A stretch of 64,000 bases of DNA from Nicotiana tabacum (lineage: Eukaryota; Streptophyta; Magnoliopsida; Solanales; Solanaceae): NCBI RefSeq assembly GCF_000715075.1, contig NC_134082.1, positions 102,402,399-102,466,398 on the forward strand, written 5' to 3'. Below the pieces are notes generated by a model. That model was not told the DNA's origin and searched no databases. It saw only the letters and a program-made list of their open reading frames with translations. Positions 11,056-21,825 of this stretch are shown here, piece by piece. Each line of letters begins with the position of its first letter. Within the stretch, counting starts at the first letter, position 1. The position numbers and the translations under genes are program-made.

Positions 11056-11719
11056 AAGAGAGAGGGTGAGGAGGCTTATTCAGGGACTTGATCAGCCTAT
11101 CAAGTTGCAGATCGCCAAGGAGAGCGGGAGTGAGATTTTTTTCATACGACTGCCAATGTCGTCAGGTGAGTCAAGATGGTTCTTGCACAAGGGGGAGGTC
11201 AGGGGTCTGACAAGAGGCCTCGTCATTCCGATGGGTTTAGTGGTGCCTCGTCTGGAGGCAGGGGTACTTTTGGTAGAGGCCATCCTCCCAAGCTGTTTCA
11301 TTCAGCACTCCAGGCATCCCATGGTGCTTCAGGTGGTCGTGGCCCTCATATGCCTTATTCCGACCAGCTAGCCTACAGTGCACCACCAACTCCAATTAGT
11401 TCACCTCTGCTCCAGATCTTTTAGGGTGGTTGCTCAGGTTGACAGGGTTAGTTTTAGAGTCACCAGTTCCAGCAGTCGAGATCTTGTTATACTTGTGGTG
11501 ATCGTAGGCACATTGCTAGATTTTGCCCTCGGGCATCTAGCAGCTCATCGCATCATGGTTCTCGTGCCATGGTCCCGACACCGGGTGCTTCACCGTACGC
11601 TCAGCCAGCTAGAGGTTGGGGTCAGACAGCTAGAGGTGGAGGTCAGGCCATTAGAGGCGGAGGCCAGACCGCTAGAGGTAGAGGCCAGCCAGCTAGGGGT
11701 CGTCCTAGAGATGTAATTT
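10139..11719 (+). pseudogene. Gag of the deleted gypsy element
   Basis: The frame starts ATGGCGAGAACACG at 10139, followed by an Arg/Gly-rich stretch (GRGRG type). Capsid motifs are RWWKDFVLTRPAGLPALTW and FLEKFLPVTLRDDYRRQFE. A GA microsatellite at about 11004-11065 replaces the conserved LPTERERVRR motif and shifts the frame; Gag resumes as RRLIQGLDQPIKLQIAKE. An intact-looking zinc knuckle, CYTCGDRRHIARFC, is near 11485-11526, followed by repeated ARGGGQ/RGRGQ units. In-frame stops are present from the first 60 codons. Gag would form the packaging particle. Confidence 0.8.
11004..11065 (+). repeat. GA microsatellite inside gag
   Basis: An almost pure run of GA repeats, with one GC interruption and two AAGA changes. 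It encodes Glu-Arg repeats in one frame. It stands exactly where related Gag proteins have TERERVRR, so it grew from a GAGAGG-type codon run and caused a frameshift. Confidence 0.85.
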
Positions 11720-11800
11720 AGAGTGGTGAGCCCCAACCTCGATGCTATGCTTTTCCAGCCAGTCCCGAGGCTGAGTCATCTGATGTTGTTATCAAAGGTA

Positions 11801-11953
11801 CCGCACTCAGTTCTAGTTTTTGTTTGGCTTAATTAATTTTGTTATTGAAATTGACTAAAGTTGGCTTAATGGATCCTCTAACGTTGGCTTGCCTAGCAAG
11901 TGAAATGTTAGGCTCCATCACGATCTTGAAGGAGGGAATTTCGGGTCGTGACA
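11801..11953 (+). repeat. 3' LTR remnant (153 bp)
   Basis: Matches the last 153 bp of the 5' LTR (9787-9939), from CCGCACTCAG to GGGTCGTGACA. The join to gag at 11800/11801 is the scar of the internal deletion. ATACC follows as the target duplication. Confidence 0.85.
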
Positions 11954-12909
11954 ATACCCGACCTAGTCAGCCCATCTCGCATGTGACACACAGTCTGAAA
12001 CGCACGTTGCCTACCAAGTAATTTTTTTGTTTTTAGAATTAATTTGAAGTGGGCCCCAAAATTCCAACATCTTCTTCCAACCATTACAGAATCAGTTGGC
12101 CATTATCGCCGCCTTCACCACCGCCGTGGCTGTCAAACCCGCATTAGCAAAACAAAAATTTTCATCAGATTAAAACCAATCATTAACCAAAATATTATTA
12201 AACTCATAATTCATGAATGAAATCTCAGCAGAATTACTTCATCCATCCATTTTAGAAACAATTGAAACCCGATTTCTTGAATCAAAAAATCAACTAGACA
12301 CCAATTCATGAAAAAATTATCCAAATTTAGAATACTTTACAAAGAATAATTATTGAAAACCCAAGTTCTGAATCAATGAAATAAGAGAGAAGACTGAAGA
12401 CGAAAAGATAGAGAAATAGAGAGATAGAGGTCGCCAGAGCTGCCAAGCTTCGTCAATATTGACGTGGATGAGCTCTCAAATGTAGAACAAGGAGATGAAA
12501 AGAGAAAAAGGAGGTTGCCAAAAATGACCTTTTCCGACGAGGTGTGAGAAGAGGTCATGTTGGGACGAGAGGTAATTGGGGTCTTTAATTGGTTAGTTGT
12601 ACAATAAGAAAAAATTGGGATGAAAGAAAGGGGAAGTCAGAAATTGGAAGTAGTGTAATATGGCGGGGGGGGGGGGGGGAAGAAGATGAATGGAGGGGCA
12701 GTCTCATGTTAGGTTAATAGGAAATTTTTTCTTTTTTCTTTTTTGCTTTAAATGTGTTTATATTTTGTTAATTACATTTATCAGATTTTTATTACAATTT
12801 ATAGGTGTCATTTTCTGATTGGTTAATTTGACAAGTCATTGGCGAGTATAACTCACGCATATGGTCTGTTGAACTCGGGTGCTCATGAGGCTTATTTTTT
12901 ATGGACTAT

Positions 12910-12993
12910 AAGTGTTAAAATGATAAAAGGGTCCGTTGAGATACTTATCTGATCGTTGAGAACAACTTAAAAGGAAGATTTATGTATTTCGCC
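12910..12993. repeat. Right terminal inverted repeat, first MULE
   Basis: Begins AAGTGTTAAAATGATAAAAG and ends TTTATGTATTTCGCC, the inverted partner of 6921-7005. The target duplication TTTATATTA follows at 12994-13002. Confidence 0.85.
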
Positions 12994-13547
12994 TTTATAT
13001 TATGTTGGTAGCCAACATCACTCCATTAATAAATTACTTAACATCACTCCATTAATAAATTACTTATTAATATTTCTTCTTGGACGGCTAACTTTGCAAA
13101 ACTATCCACAATCATTCATTGTTTGTTGTATCTTTTTCTTTTTACTCACCCTCCCTCCCCTATGTGTTGAAGTGTTGTAACCACGCTAAACATCCATCTC
13201 TTCAATATTCATACTTAGGCAATTGTAGCTAGACCTATATTAGAATTTCCTTCTAGTTTCATGACAAGGAAAATTTAAAGTCTGTTCCATCAAAAAATAA
13301 ATAAAAAGTCTTGTACTCTTGTTCAATCAAAAAATAAATAAAATGTATTTGAACTTTTAAAAACAACTTAGTTGCAATGATCAATTGTAACCGACATAAG
13401 TAGTGAAATGAATCAACAAAATATCTGGTCAACATTTAGTCCATCTCATTGTTTCCTTCTAAAGTTCTACCAAAAAGAAAGAATTTTGTTAAAGATAATT
13501 AATGCAGGCCTTATACTGCAAGGTCAAGTGAGTTGGACCTTTATAAA
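12994..13547. other. Target duplication, then AT-rich spacer between two MULEs
   Basis: Positions 12994-13002 are the right target duplication of the first MULE (TTTATATTA). A perfect 26-bp tandem pair follows at 13014-13039 and 13040-13065. The rest is AT-rich with no recognisable gene; two A-rich CAAAAAATAAATAAA motifs occur near 13292 and 13328. Confidence 0.5.
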
Positions 13548-13556
13548 TATCCAATA

Positions 13557-13598
13557 GGGAAATTTTCTTTCCTATGCCATATAGGAAACTATATTACC
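13557..13598. repeat. Left terminal inverted repeat, KI-type MULE
   Basis: Begins GGGAAATTTTC and ends AACTATATTACC. It aligns without gaps to the inverted right end at 55752-55793 (outer tip GGAATTTTTAC). The outer 15 bases differ most; the inner 27 are nearly identical. Confidence 0.85.
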
Positions 13599-13991
13599 AA
13601 ATATATTTATAGTTTGCATATTATCCGCCATACTAATAGTATTTCTATAAAATATAGATAATTCATTAAATAAGGAATCATTGTAGTTGTAGGCTTCCTT
13701 ATTTAGGCGCGTTAATATTGGAGAATTAAATATTCTTCCGGATATTTTACAACGCAAATCACGCATTAATAATTATCGGTTGTTTCGATTCAAAATTTAG
13801 CGACTCTGTTTTTGTGATACATTATGTTTCAATATTTTTTCTGATTTCACAACTCAAAAACGCCTAGATCTTCTTCAATTCTTCTACAACAAACGCAATT
13901 ATATCCAAAATCCCAATTATGCTACAACTGAATGAGAATTAGGATAGCTATGGGAGATTTAGAAAATTTTAGGTCGATGGCATTGTAGTCG

Positions 13992-16842
13992 ATGAGGATG
14001 CGAGTTATAGTCTATTTATTTTATAATAGCACAACGATTAATGATCGATACATCCGAAAAAGTATAGAAATCAAATACATTGTCAACGAGCATTGTCCTC
14101 CAATGAAAATTAGGAACGATATGAGTGTTCGTGTATACATGGAGACGAAAAAGAAAAAGAAAAACTTAGGATCATATCTGCTATGTATAACTGTTCGCGA
14201 TTTCAATATGGAATTGAATATCACCAATGAGAACACAGTTGCAGGTTTGTGCTGTTACATTTTCTATCAAATTCTGGTTGTATATCAATGTTCTACACTT
14301 CATCTATGTTTTATCTACAAATAAACTACATGTTAGAGTAAATATATATATATCAGTATGAATTTTCACAATATCTATAAAATTTCTACATTTATTCTAC
14401 AATAAAACTACGTATCATTTGAAAAATTAATATGAAATGCCGAATTTCAATATTTCTACAAATTATCTACAAACTATTCATAACAGTATTTATCTTTATT
14501 TTCATGCAGGTTCGTCTGGAATACTAAAGTTACTTGATATGCCAACATCTCCCGTTATAGAGGAATATGAAAGTATAATAATAACAGATAGTACACCAAG
14601 TTTTATTGAAGTAGGACAAGTATACCAAAACAAGCAAATAATTACAACTGCAATGAACCCCTATTCTGTCATGCAGAAGTTCCAATTCAGGGTTAAAAGA
14701 TCTAGTGCTAGAAGGTATGAACATATAAATGGTCAAAGATCCTTATTTTTTTTTTAATTTTGTAGTTTATTTGTAATTTTTTACTTCTTTAGTTTTTTCT
14801 TGTGATAATGTTTATCAGTATTGTAGATGAATTGTAGTTATGTTGTATATAAATTGTATAATATGATCGTTTAAGCTAAAAAAATCTTTTTTTAAAACTA
14901 CATTTGAAACCAGTGTTTAAATTGTATTTATTTTGTAGCTACTGACTGTTATGTGTTGGTGAAAACTGTACATTGCACTTCAAGGCAACTAGCTTAAATG
15001 ATTCTGCAATGTTCAAGGTCAGAAATTTCAACAGCCAGCACACATGCTCTTTAATGGACAATACATTCATACAACACAAACCTACTGACATGGTAGTTGG
15101 TAGCATGGTTATTCCAAAATATTCTGATCCTAAGATAATTTGCACTCCAAAAGACATACAAACTGACATGTTGTCTGAACATGACGTGAATCTAACCTAC
15201 ATGCAAGCTTGTAGAGCAATGGAAAAGGCTATATATTTTTTGAGAGGTCATCCTGCTGACTCCTACAACAAATTACCAAGTTATTTTTATATTCTTGAGA
15301 AGACTCATCCGGGATCTATAGTTAAATTGAAGAAGACCGCAGATGAATGCTTTTTATATGTATTTCTTGCGATTTGTACGTCAATCAATGGTTGGGAACA
15401 TTGTAGTCCAGTAGTAGTAGTTGATGGGACCTTCTTAAAGTCAGCATACAGAGGAATAATGCTAACAGCTAGTACACTGGATGCAGCAGGTAAAAATGTA
15501 GATATTTTGTAGATATATTGTAGATTTTTGTAGATTATTTATATTATGTAGATAAGTTGTAGCTATTTTGTAGATATATTGTAATTTGTATGTATATGTC
15601 TCACTCTGTATTTTCAAGACTGCAAGTTAATTATTTTTTGAAACCTAATGTAGGTACAATATTACCATTGGCATATGTTGTTGTTGATTCAGAAAATGAC
15701 GCATCGTGGAAGTGGTTTTTTGAGCAATTCAAACATGCATATGGTCAAAAAACAAATATGTGTGTTGTTTCAGATCGCAATGAGAGTATCTTGAAGGCAA
15801 CATCTATTATTTATCCCGGCATGCCACATTATTCTTGCATGTGGCATATTTAGACAAATATAAGGGCAAAGTTCAAGAAGGGTCATCTAAAGTTAAGCGA
15901 ATTGTACTTTGCAACGGCACGATCATACACTCTTGATGAATTTAATGAAAGGATGTCAAAGATTGAAGAGATAGATCTGTGTGTTAAATCCCACTTATAT
16001 GATATTGGCTATCACAGATGGTCACGAGTACATGCAACGATGAACAGAACTTGGACTATGATATCAAACATTGCAGAGTCGTTGAATGTTGTAACAAAAG
16101 ATGCAAGAGAGCTACCGATAGTAGAACTATTAGAGTATATGAGGACTCTTCTTGAACGGTGGACTAATGAAAAGTTATTGAAAGCAAAGGTACCTTCACA
16201 TACCTTGGGTCAAAATACAACAAAGAATTGGAGAACAACAGAACATTGTCGTAGAAGCTTAGGATAAGATCTGTTTATTTGGTCCATAAAAATAAAATAT
16301 TAAAATTCAATGTACCTAGTTTGTAGATATTTTGTAGATAATTTGTATTGTATTCTGATTGTATATATTTTATTTTCTGTTTGTAATGTAATTGTAGGTG
16401 AGGGCTTCAACAGATCATACCCATATTGTGATAGATGGTGTGAAGCGGTACATTGCGTGTCTTGAAAACAAGAGATGTAGCTTTGGGCAATTCCAGCTTG
16501 ATGAACTTCCTTGTGCGCATGCTTTGGCTGCTTTAAGGCACATGAGTGAGTCTTATGAAAACTATTGCTCACCATTTTACACAAGGGAGAGCCTATTGTG
16601 TACTTATGAAATACCAATAAATCCCCTGCCTGATGAAAGCAAATGGAATGTGCCACAACATATATCTGAAGAAGTAGTAAATCTACCTACAGGAGGAAAA
16701 AAGGCAGCCATGAAGACCTCAAAAATAAAGATACAAAACATATGATAAAATAAATTCAAAGAAGTACAAGGTTTCATGTGGAAAATGCGGAAGAGAAGAG
16801 CATCACAAAAGATCTTGCAAGAATGCACCCAAAAAGAAATAA
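13992..16842 (+). pseudogene. MULE transposase (MURA-like), five exons, broken
   Basis: Likely exons: 13992-14244, 14510-14714, 14939-15489, 15654-16263 and 16398-16842, with GT...AG introns except the last donor, which is altered. Exon 1 has the N-terminal PPMKIRNDMSVRVYMETKKK. Exon 3 ends in the DDE core motif VVVDGTFLKSAYRG; exon 4 has TILPLAYVVVDSEND and VVSDRNESILKA with the second Asp. Exon 5 has a SWIM finger whose second Cys is Phe (CSFG...LPCAHALAAL), then after a frameshift a zinc knuckle CGKCGREEHHKRSC. Stops at 14943 (TGA), 15851 (W to TAG) and 16252 (Q to TAG), plus a one-base deletion near 16193. It would cut and rejoin the element ends in the nucleus. Confidence 0.9.
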
Positions 16843-17766
16843 AATTTTATGTAGGTAACAAAATATTTCATAAAAATTGTTGGTGAGTTCAGGATAACAG
16901 AATTTGATGTGTAATTGTTGTGGTTTTTTAAGATCATAATGTAGTTAGTTATGATTTTTTTGTATTAAGATAATACTTTCATATAGTGATTTATTTAAGA
17001 ATGGTTTATATATATATAATCTACCACTTTTTTACTATCTCTAGCATCCTTTACATAGTTGTTAATATTTTTTTTTCAATTTATCTACAATAAAACTACA
17101 AAAAAATTACATTAACTGGAATTGACAAAATAACTACATTATAAATCAGTAGGAAAGGAGTTATATACTAAAATATTGTATATCAAGTACTGTTAACATT
17201 CAACAAATGAATATAAAATTAACAAAACACATTGTTAAATATTTTCTACAAATTATCTACAAATTCAACTACAAAAAAACTACAATTGCTGGAGCTAACA
17301 TAATAACTAGATTATAATTCAGCTAGAAAGAAGCTATATGCTAAAAATAATGTAGATCAGGTACTGTTTATATTCAACAAATTGAATGTAAAAGCAACAA
17401 AATATTTAGTTACTGATTTTTACGCTTTATCTATAGAAAAACAATAAAATAACTACATATTTTTGCGTTGACAGAATAACTGTATAAAAATTCAGTTGGA
17501 AAGGATTTATATGCTAAAATAATGAAGATCAAGTACTGTAAACATTCAATACGTGAATATAAAACCAACAGAATATTTCCATTTGAACTACTATACTGGA
17601 TAAGAAAAAAAAACAAAGGCTACTATAATTGTAGCGCAAGTCTGCTACAATTAAAACACAATAATGTTGTTCAAAAACTTGTCTACCATCTTTCTTCTAA
17701 ACTATCATCAACTAAACAATTGTACTACATATTCCATACAAAAAATTACAACTACTTCTTCTTCCT
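16843..17766. other. Intergenic part of KI-type MULE, CTACA-rich
   Basis: Lies between the facing 3' ends of the transposase and peptidase genes. No gene. It is AT-rich with many CTACAAA and ATCTACAA motifs, and three blocks near 17140-17220, 17300-17400 and 17470-17560 share GGAAAGGA(G)TTATAT, TGCTAAAATAATG and AAGTACTGT...ATTCAA landmarks. These look like a diverged repeat of about 165 bp, present three times. Confidence 0.6.
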
Positions 17767-18167
17767 CTAGACTCGTGTTTTCTCATTTAAAGCTGGTGCA
17801 CCTTTTCTCCTTGCCAATTTGCCTGTCACCTCACTTTCACTAATTGCCCCATGATCCTGCTTCTTTCTAGCATAGTCCTAAAGTAGCGCTCCATAGCGTC
17901 TACGATGTTGTTCAATATCAGAAAGGTCTTCTACCGGAATTGATAACTCTCCAAGACTAACATACTCTGCAAAGGCAGCAACAAATACACCACAATCGCT
18001 GCAAAGATAAAATAATATCAATATTTACCAAACGATTAGAAAAAAGGGTTAAATGTATAGAAAGAAAGAAGATTTTTGTTACAGTGATCCTTCTTTTTGC
18101 TGTGGTATCTCTCCGACGATCCACTGAATGTTAAGAGGGTCGGTAACAACTTTCTCAATGTATGCCT
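17767..18167 (-). pseudogene. Ulp1-like C48 peptidase, C-terminal exons
   Basis: This is the end of the KI-type gene, cut off from the rest by the Tat element. The piece 18167-18083 encodes IEKVVTDPLNIQWIVGEIPQ and joins over an intron (17999-18082, GT...AG on the minus strand) to the catalytic-Cys motif LDCGVFVAAFAEYVS. The tail DIEQHRRRYGALL follows, then a TAG where the family has Trp, then KLARRKGAPALNE and a final stop at 17767. Ulp1-type enzymes cleave SUMO or similar modifiers with a Cys-His-Asp triad; the Cys and the oxyanion Gln (IPQQ) are kept. The target duplication TGCCT (18163-18167) lies within the codons at the break. Confidence 0.85.
18163..18167. repeat. Left 5-bp target duplication of the Tat element
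   Basis: TGCCT, repeated exactly at 51358-51362. It marks the insertion inside the Ulp1-like gene. Confidence 0.88.
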
Positions 18168-18717
18168 TGTTGATACCCATTTTTTCCCTATGTATTTTAA
18201 ATATGCATAAATACCTTCAAAATAGCATATATATGCATATATAAACATGCACAAGGTTTTTATCATTTTCCCCATAATTTTAAGGGTTTAAGTTGATTTA
18301 TTTTCTCCCCTTTTATTCATAAAATCCCGAATAATTATTTCCAAAATTATTGTTATGATAATTTATTTATTTTATTTTTATATTTATGCCAAAATATGGC
18401 TAATATAATTTTCATGCATTTTTATAATTACATTTTGTATTTTTTAAGCTAAATTGCATATAATTGCAATGTTAGCCCATTTTAAGATATAATTATATTT
18501 TATATGCATAAAATCGGTCCCTATATTTTTAAAAATATTAATTATGTATTTTAAATAATTTTAGAACTTTAAATTTTTCCAAAGGTTACTTATTATTTAT
18601 TAAAATTAAAATAGGGAAAATTGACTATTTAAATAATAGCCAGATTTGGCTTTCAATTGTAGCCCAAATCGGACCCCTCCCCAGCACAATTTCCTATTAA
18701 ATAACCCGACCCAGACC

Positions 18718-18726
18718 CTATAAAAC
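18718..18726 (+). promoter_or_regulatory. TATA box in Tat 5' LTR
   Basis: CTATAAAAC, about 550 bp into the LTR. The same site is kept in the 3' LTR at 31056-31064, which supports function in the founder element. Confidence 0.5.
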
Positions 18727-21364
18727 CTTATCCAAACCCGAAACCCACCTACCCGGTTGAATCTTGACCGTTGATCTCCCATATCAACGGTCTGCATACA
18801 CCCTTTCCTTTTTAATTCCTAAACGCCCCCTACCCCTACTAATTTCTAAACTCTCGCCGCCTTCAGATGCTCTCGTCTCTCTTCTCTCTCAACCTATCCC
18901 TAATCGTTCTTCAGCCACCGCTTTCTTCTCTGGTGATCTCTGGTGACTACCTTTCAATCCCAAGCCTCCAATGGTCACTCCATCACCTTGCTCATCATCT
19001 CTAAGGCCTTCAAGGGTACTGGGCCATGCCGATTTGGATCTAGGGTTTCTGTTTCTGTTACTCATGGCTTATCCGATGTGATTTTGGGCAAAGTCACACT
19101 TTATATGTTACGATCGGTGAAGTTTACAACAGGTTCTTTTGATTTCTATTTGGGTTTCCTATGAAACCCTAACTCTCATCTGAATCTCTCAGATCTGTGC
19201 TATTTTTATGCTCTAATTATGTTTCTTCCAATGTTTTGCACTATTCTCGAACGTCTTCTGGAAGATCCTCAATTTCAAACCATTTTACTTTCTTTAAAAA
19301 AATTAGGGTTCCTCAGAGTTTCTTCTACACTTGTTTTAACCAATTTTCTTTATGATTAAACCTCTTTCCTTGCTAGTTTTGACTGATCTTATGTTCCTAC
19401 TGATTTTTAACTCGACTCTGTTAAAAAACCCTAATTTTTTAAAACCTTCTTTGTTTTGTTCTGCGTGTTAGCATGATTACTTGATCTTGTTAAAGTTTCT
19501 GCTGGCTACTATGCTTTGAATGTGTTTTTCTACTGAGTTTTTAGCTTATTTGTATCACATCCGTGTGATTGTTATTCATCTTGATTTGTTTATCTCTTGC
19601 TTTCTTCTGTCGATATGGCTGACTTTGCCTGTTTGCTACGTCTGTTCATTCTTCTCTATTTATATGTTGCAATATAGAATCATGACCCTCTCATGATTTG
19701 ATTCTGATTTCCTTAATTGATGGTTTGATTGCAAGATTTTCTTTCAAAACGCTAAAGTTCTACTCGTCTGTTTAAATTGACTGATTTCATTTCCTTATTT
19801 GATGTGATACTTCATTCTTACTGAATCCTTTCCTTAATTGGTACATTATGTACTTAGACTCAATCATATGCTCTATACTTTTACTATCCCTTATATGATA
19901 AAAATCAGTCTTTCTCAACTGATTTTCTTTCCTTGATTATCCCTGTTGGTATCCGTTTAAGCTGTGATTCCTTGATTAAAGGGGAGTACTTCTATTAATT
20001 GGATTATAATTATGATTACCTCTATAATTGTGCTAAACCTTTACTTGTTACCTTATTTTCTGCATATTTTAAAAACTATAAATACCCTAAGTTTTTCATT
20101 AACAAACACGAACATTTTGGTTGTCAAAAACTACCTCTCTTACTAAAAATCTCTGCTCTCCCCTCTCTCTTGTGCTATTTGCTGCTATTAGCCGGCTGCA
20201 AGCCAATGCTAATCATCTGTGCTCTCTTGTTCTTTCATTCTGCTTACTTCTCTCTTCACTGGTATGTCCTAGTTTTAATTTAAAGCCTCAACAACAACAT
20301 GTTTCTCTTATTGTTTCAGTTTCTCTTATTTCTAGTCTGCTTTTACTTGTGGTTTTATTGTGAAACTTGTAGTTAAGTTACATTATCAACATGTTATTAT
20401 GTCTCCCCTTCCCTTTAGTTTAATGTATTCCCTTATGTGTGTTTCAAAGCATGCCTTGTCAATTGTCTTTTACTTACTATGTACTTACCATCTTATGAAT
20501 CCCAAATCCCTATCCCCCTCTATGTGTGTGTGTCCTTCCTGACTGATTTGTGATTATGCCAGTGTCAACTATTTCTGAGCATGTCCAAACCAGTCTTAAG
20601 ACCCTTATTGGGTTATGTGTTTGCAGTCAAATGTCTGTGTATCCCAAACCCCTTGACCCATGTGTAACTACTGAATTCATTTGGATTCTGTAAACTAGTT
20701 GTGTGTGATCCTATCTTAAGGTGTTTAAGCTTTGTTTACTACTGCAGCCTCTTTTTCAAACAATCTCTATTGCTTTACTAAGTACTTTCAAAACAGACTT
20801 TCTAATCCAGTCTTTAATAAACCTCATTCAACTTGTGTCCTGCACTTTCACTTCACTCTTAGTCAATAAGTTCTGTCCCCTCTAGTATGTGTACTGCCTT
20901 GGGATCCTCTTGAGAGCCCTCTGAACTCTAGCATATTGAGGTTGGCCTTTCCACACTGCACTGATTCAATGCTTGTTTGCTAAGTCTAGGTTTAAGCCTT
21001 GCCCAGGGTCCTTGAGACCCTTAGGGAACTTTGATGCACCTAGACTCTGATTTGTCTATGGAATTGAGGCTTGTGAGACCATTGGAGACTTTGGGAAACT
21101 TGAGCCTAATTGCAGGCTCCCTATAGAATAGCTTCTTGATTTTCTATTTCTACTTATGTAATTCATTCATTGGCCTGTAATAAGTTTTAAACAGATATTT
21201 GGGGTATTTAGTAAAATGGTGGGTAGATGCATACTTTAAAGGGTAATAAGGGTAGAAATCCTGCACTTAGGACATTAGTTTTAAAAGTCTCACTGCTTGC
21301 ATAAGTAGAAAACATGCTCATAGGTTTGCTTTTTTTCTTAATATGTTTGATTTGCCTAATAAAA

Positions 21365-21825
21365 ATCATGTTTATAGGATCTCACTTCTAATTTTATTTT
21401 CACGATAATCATATTCATAAGGTTCTGCATTCTGTCATATTAGAAACCATGTTTATAGGTTCCAAACCATTATGTCTTAAATCAGTAGATGCCATGCCTA
21501 TAGGGCTCAACTCTGATTCGTTTCTAATAAGTCTTTATGTAGGTTGCTGCAAATCGACTAAAATTAGTAATACATCTAGATATCATGCCTATAGGGATCT
21601 CTACTCGCAATTCTGTTTGATAATTTAATTAGCCTAATAAATCAACTTCATTACGCCTAGTTCATTTTCAAAACTGATCTTATTAAGTGTCAAACATTTC
21701 CTGAAACAAGTTCTTTCTAAATTGCTTTAATCTCATTAGATATCATGCCTATAGGTATTAAAGGAGTCTATTTCGAAAAACCTATTTGTTTCTACATTAA
21801 CATAGATGCCAGTAAACTGCATATA
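21365..21825 (+). repeat. Dispersed ATGCCTATAGG motif series in Tat LTR
   Basis: Six copies of CATGCCTATAGG or CATGTTTATAGG type occur at about 21370, 21450, 21495, 21585, 21747 and 21820, spaced 45-160 bp. The 3' LTR has the same series at 33685-34145, so it is a conserved part of this LTR. Confidence 0.6.

Larger units (their letters stand above)
7038..11953 (+). mobile_element. Internally deleted Ty3/gypsy element (Tekay-like)
   Basis: A 2.9-kb 5' LTR, a degenerate initiator Met primer site and a gag region are followed directly by the last 153 bp of the 3' LTR. Protease, RT, RNase H, integrase and most of the 3' LTR have been removed. The element is flanked by a perfect 5-bp duplication ATACC (7033-7037 and 11954-11958) and lies inside the first MULE. 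It therefore inserted whole and was deleted afterwards. The gag style (Arg/Gly-rich tail, zinc knuckle) suggests a Tekay/Del-type chromovirus. Confidence 0.85.
6921..12993. mobile_element. Non-autonomous Mutator-like element, split by a retrotransposon
   Basis: The two ends are imperfect inverted repeats of about 85 bp (6921-7005 and 12910-12993), both starting GGCGAAATACATAAA at the outer tip, inside a perfect 9-bp target duplication. After taking out the nested Ty3/gypsy element and its duplicated target (7038-11958) about 1.15 kb remains. That remainder contains no transposase, so the element depends on another copy. Its unique right half has a GC-richer piece (12105-12145, rich in CCGCC), a G17 run near 12664-12680 and AT-rich sequence. 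A captured host fragment is possible but I recognise none. Confidence 0.85.

Noticed and set aside
12664..12680. G17 run as a possible G-quadruplex regulator
   Set aside because: A single homopolymer run inside a non-autonomous MULE; likely slippage, and possibly of uncertain length in the assembly.
18764..19164. ORFs in the Tat 5' LTR after the TATA box
   Set aside because: Same region in the 3' LTR has different frames; sequence looks like a pyrimidine-rich leader.
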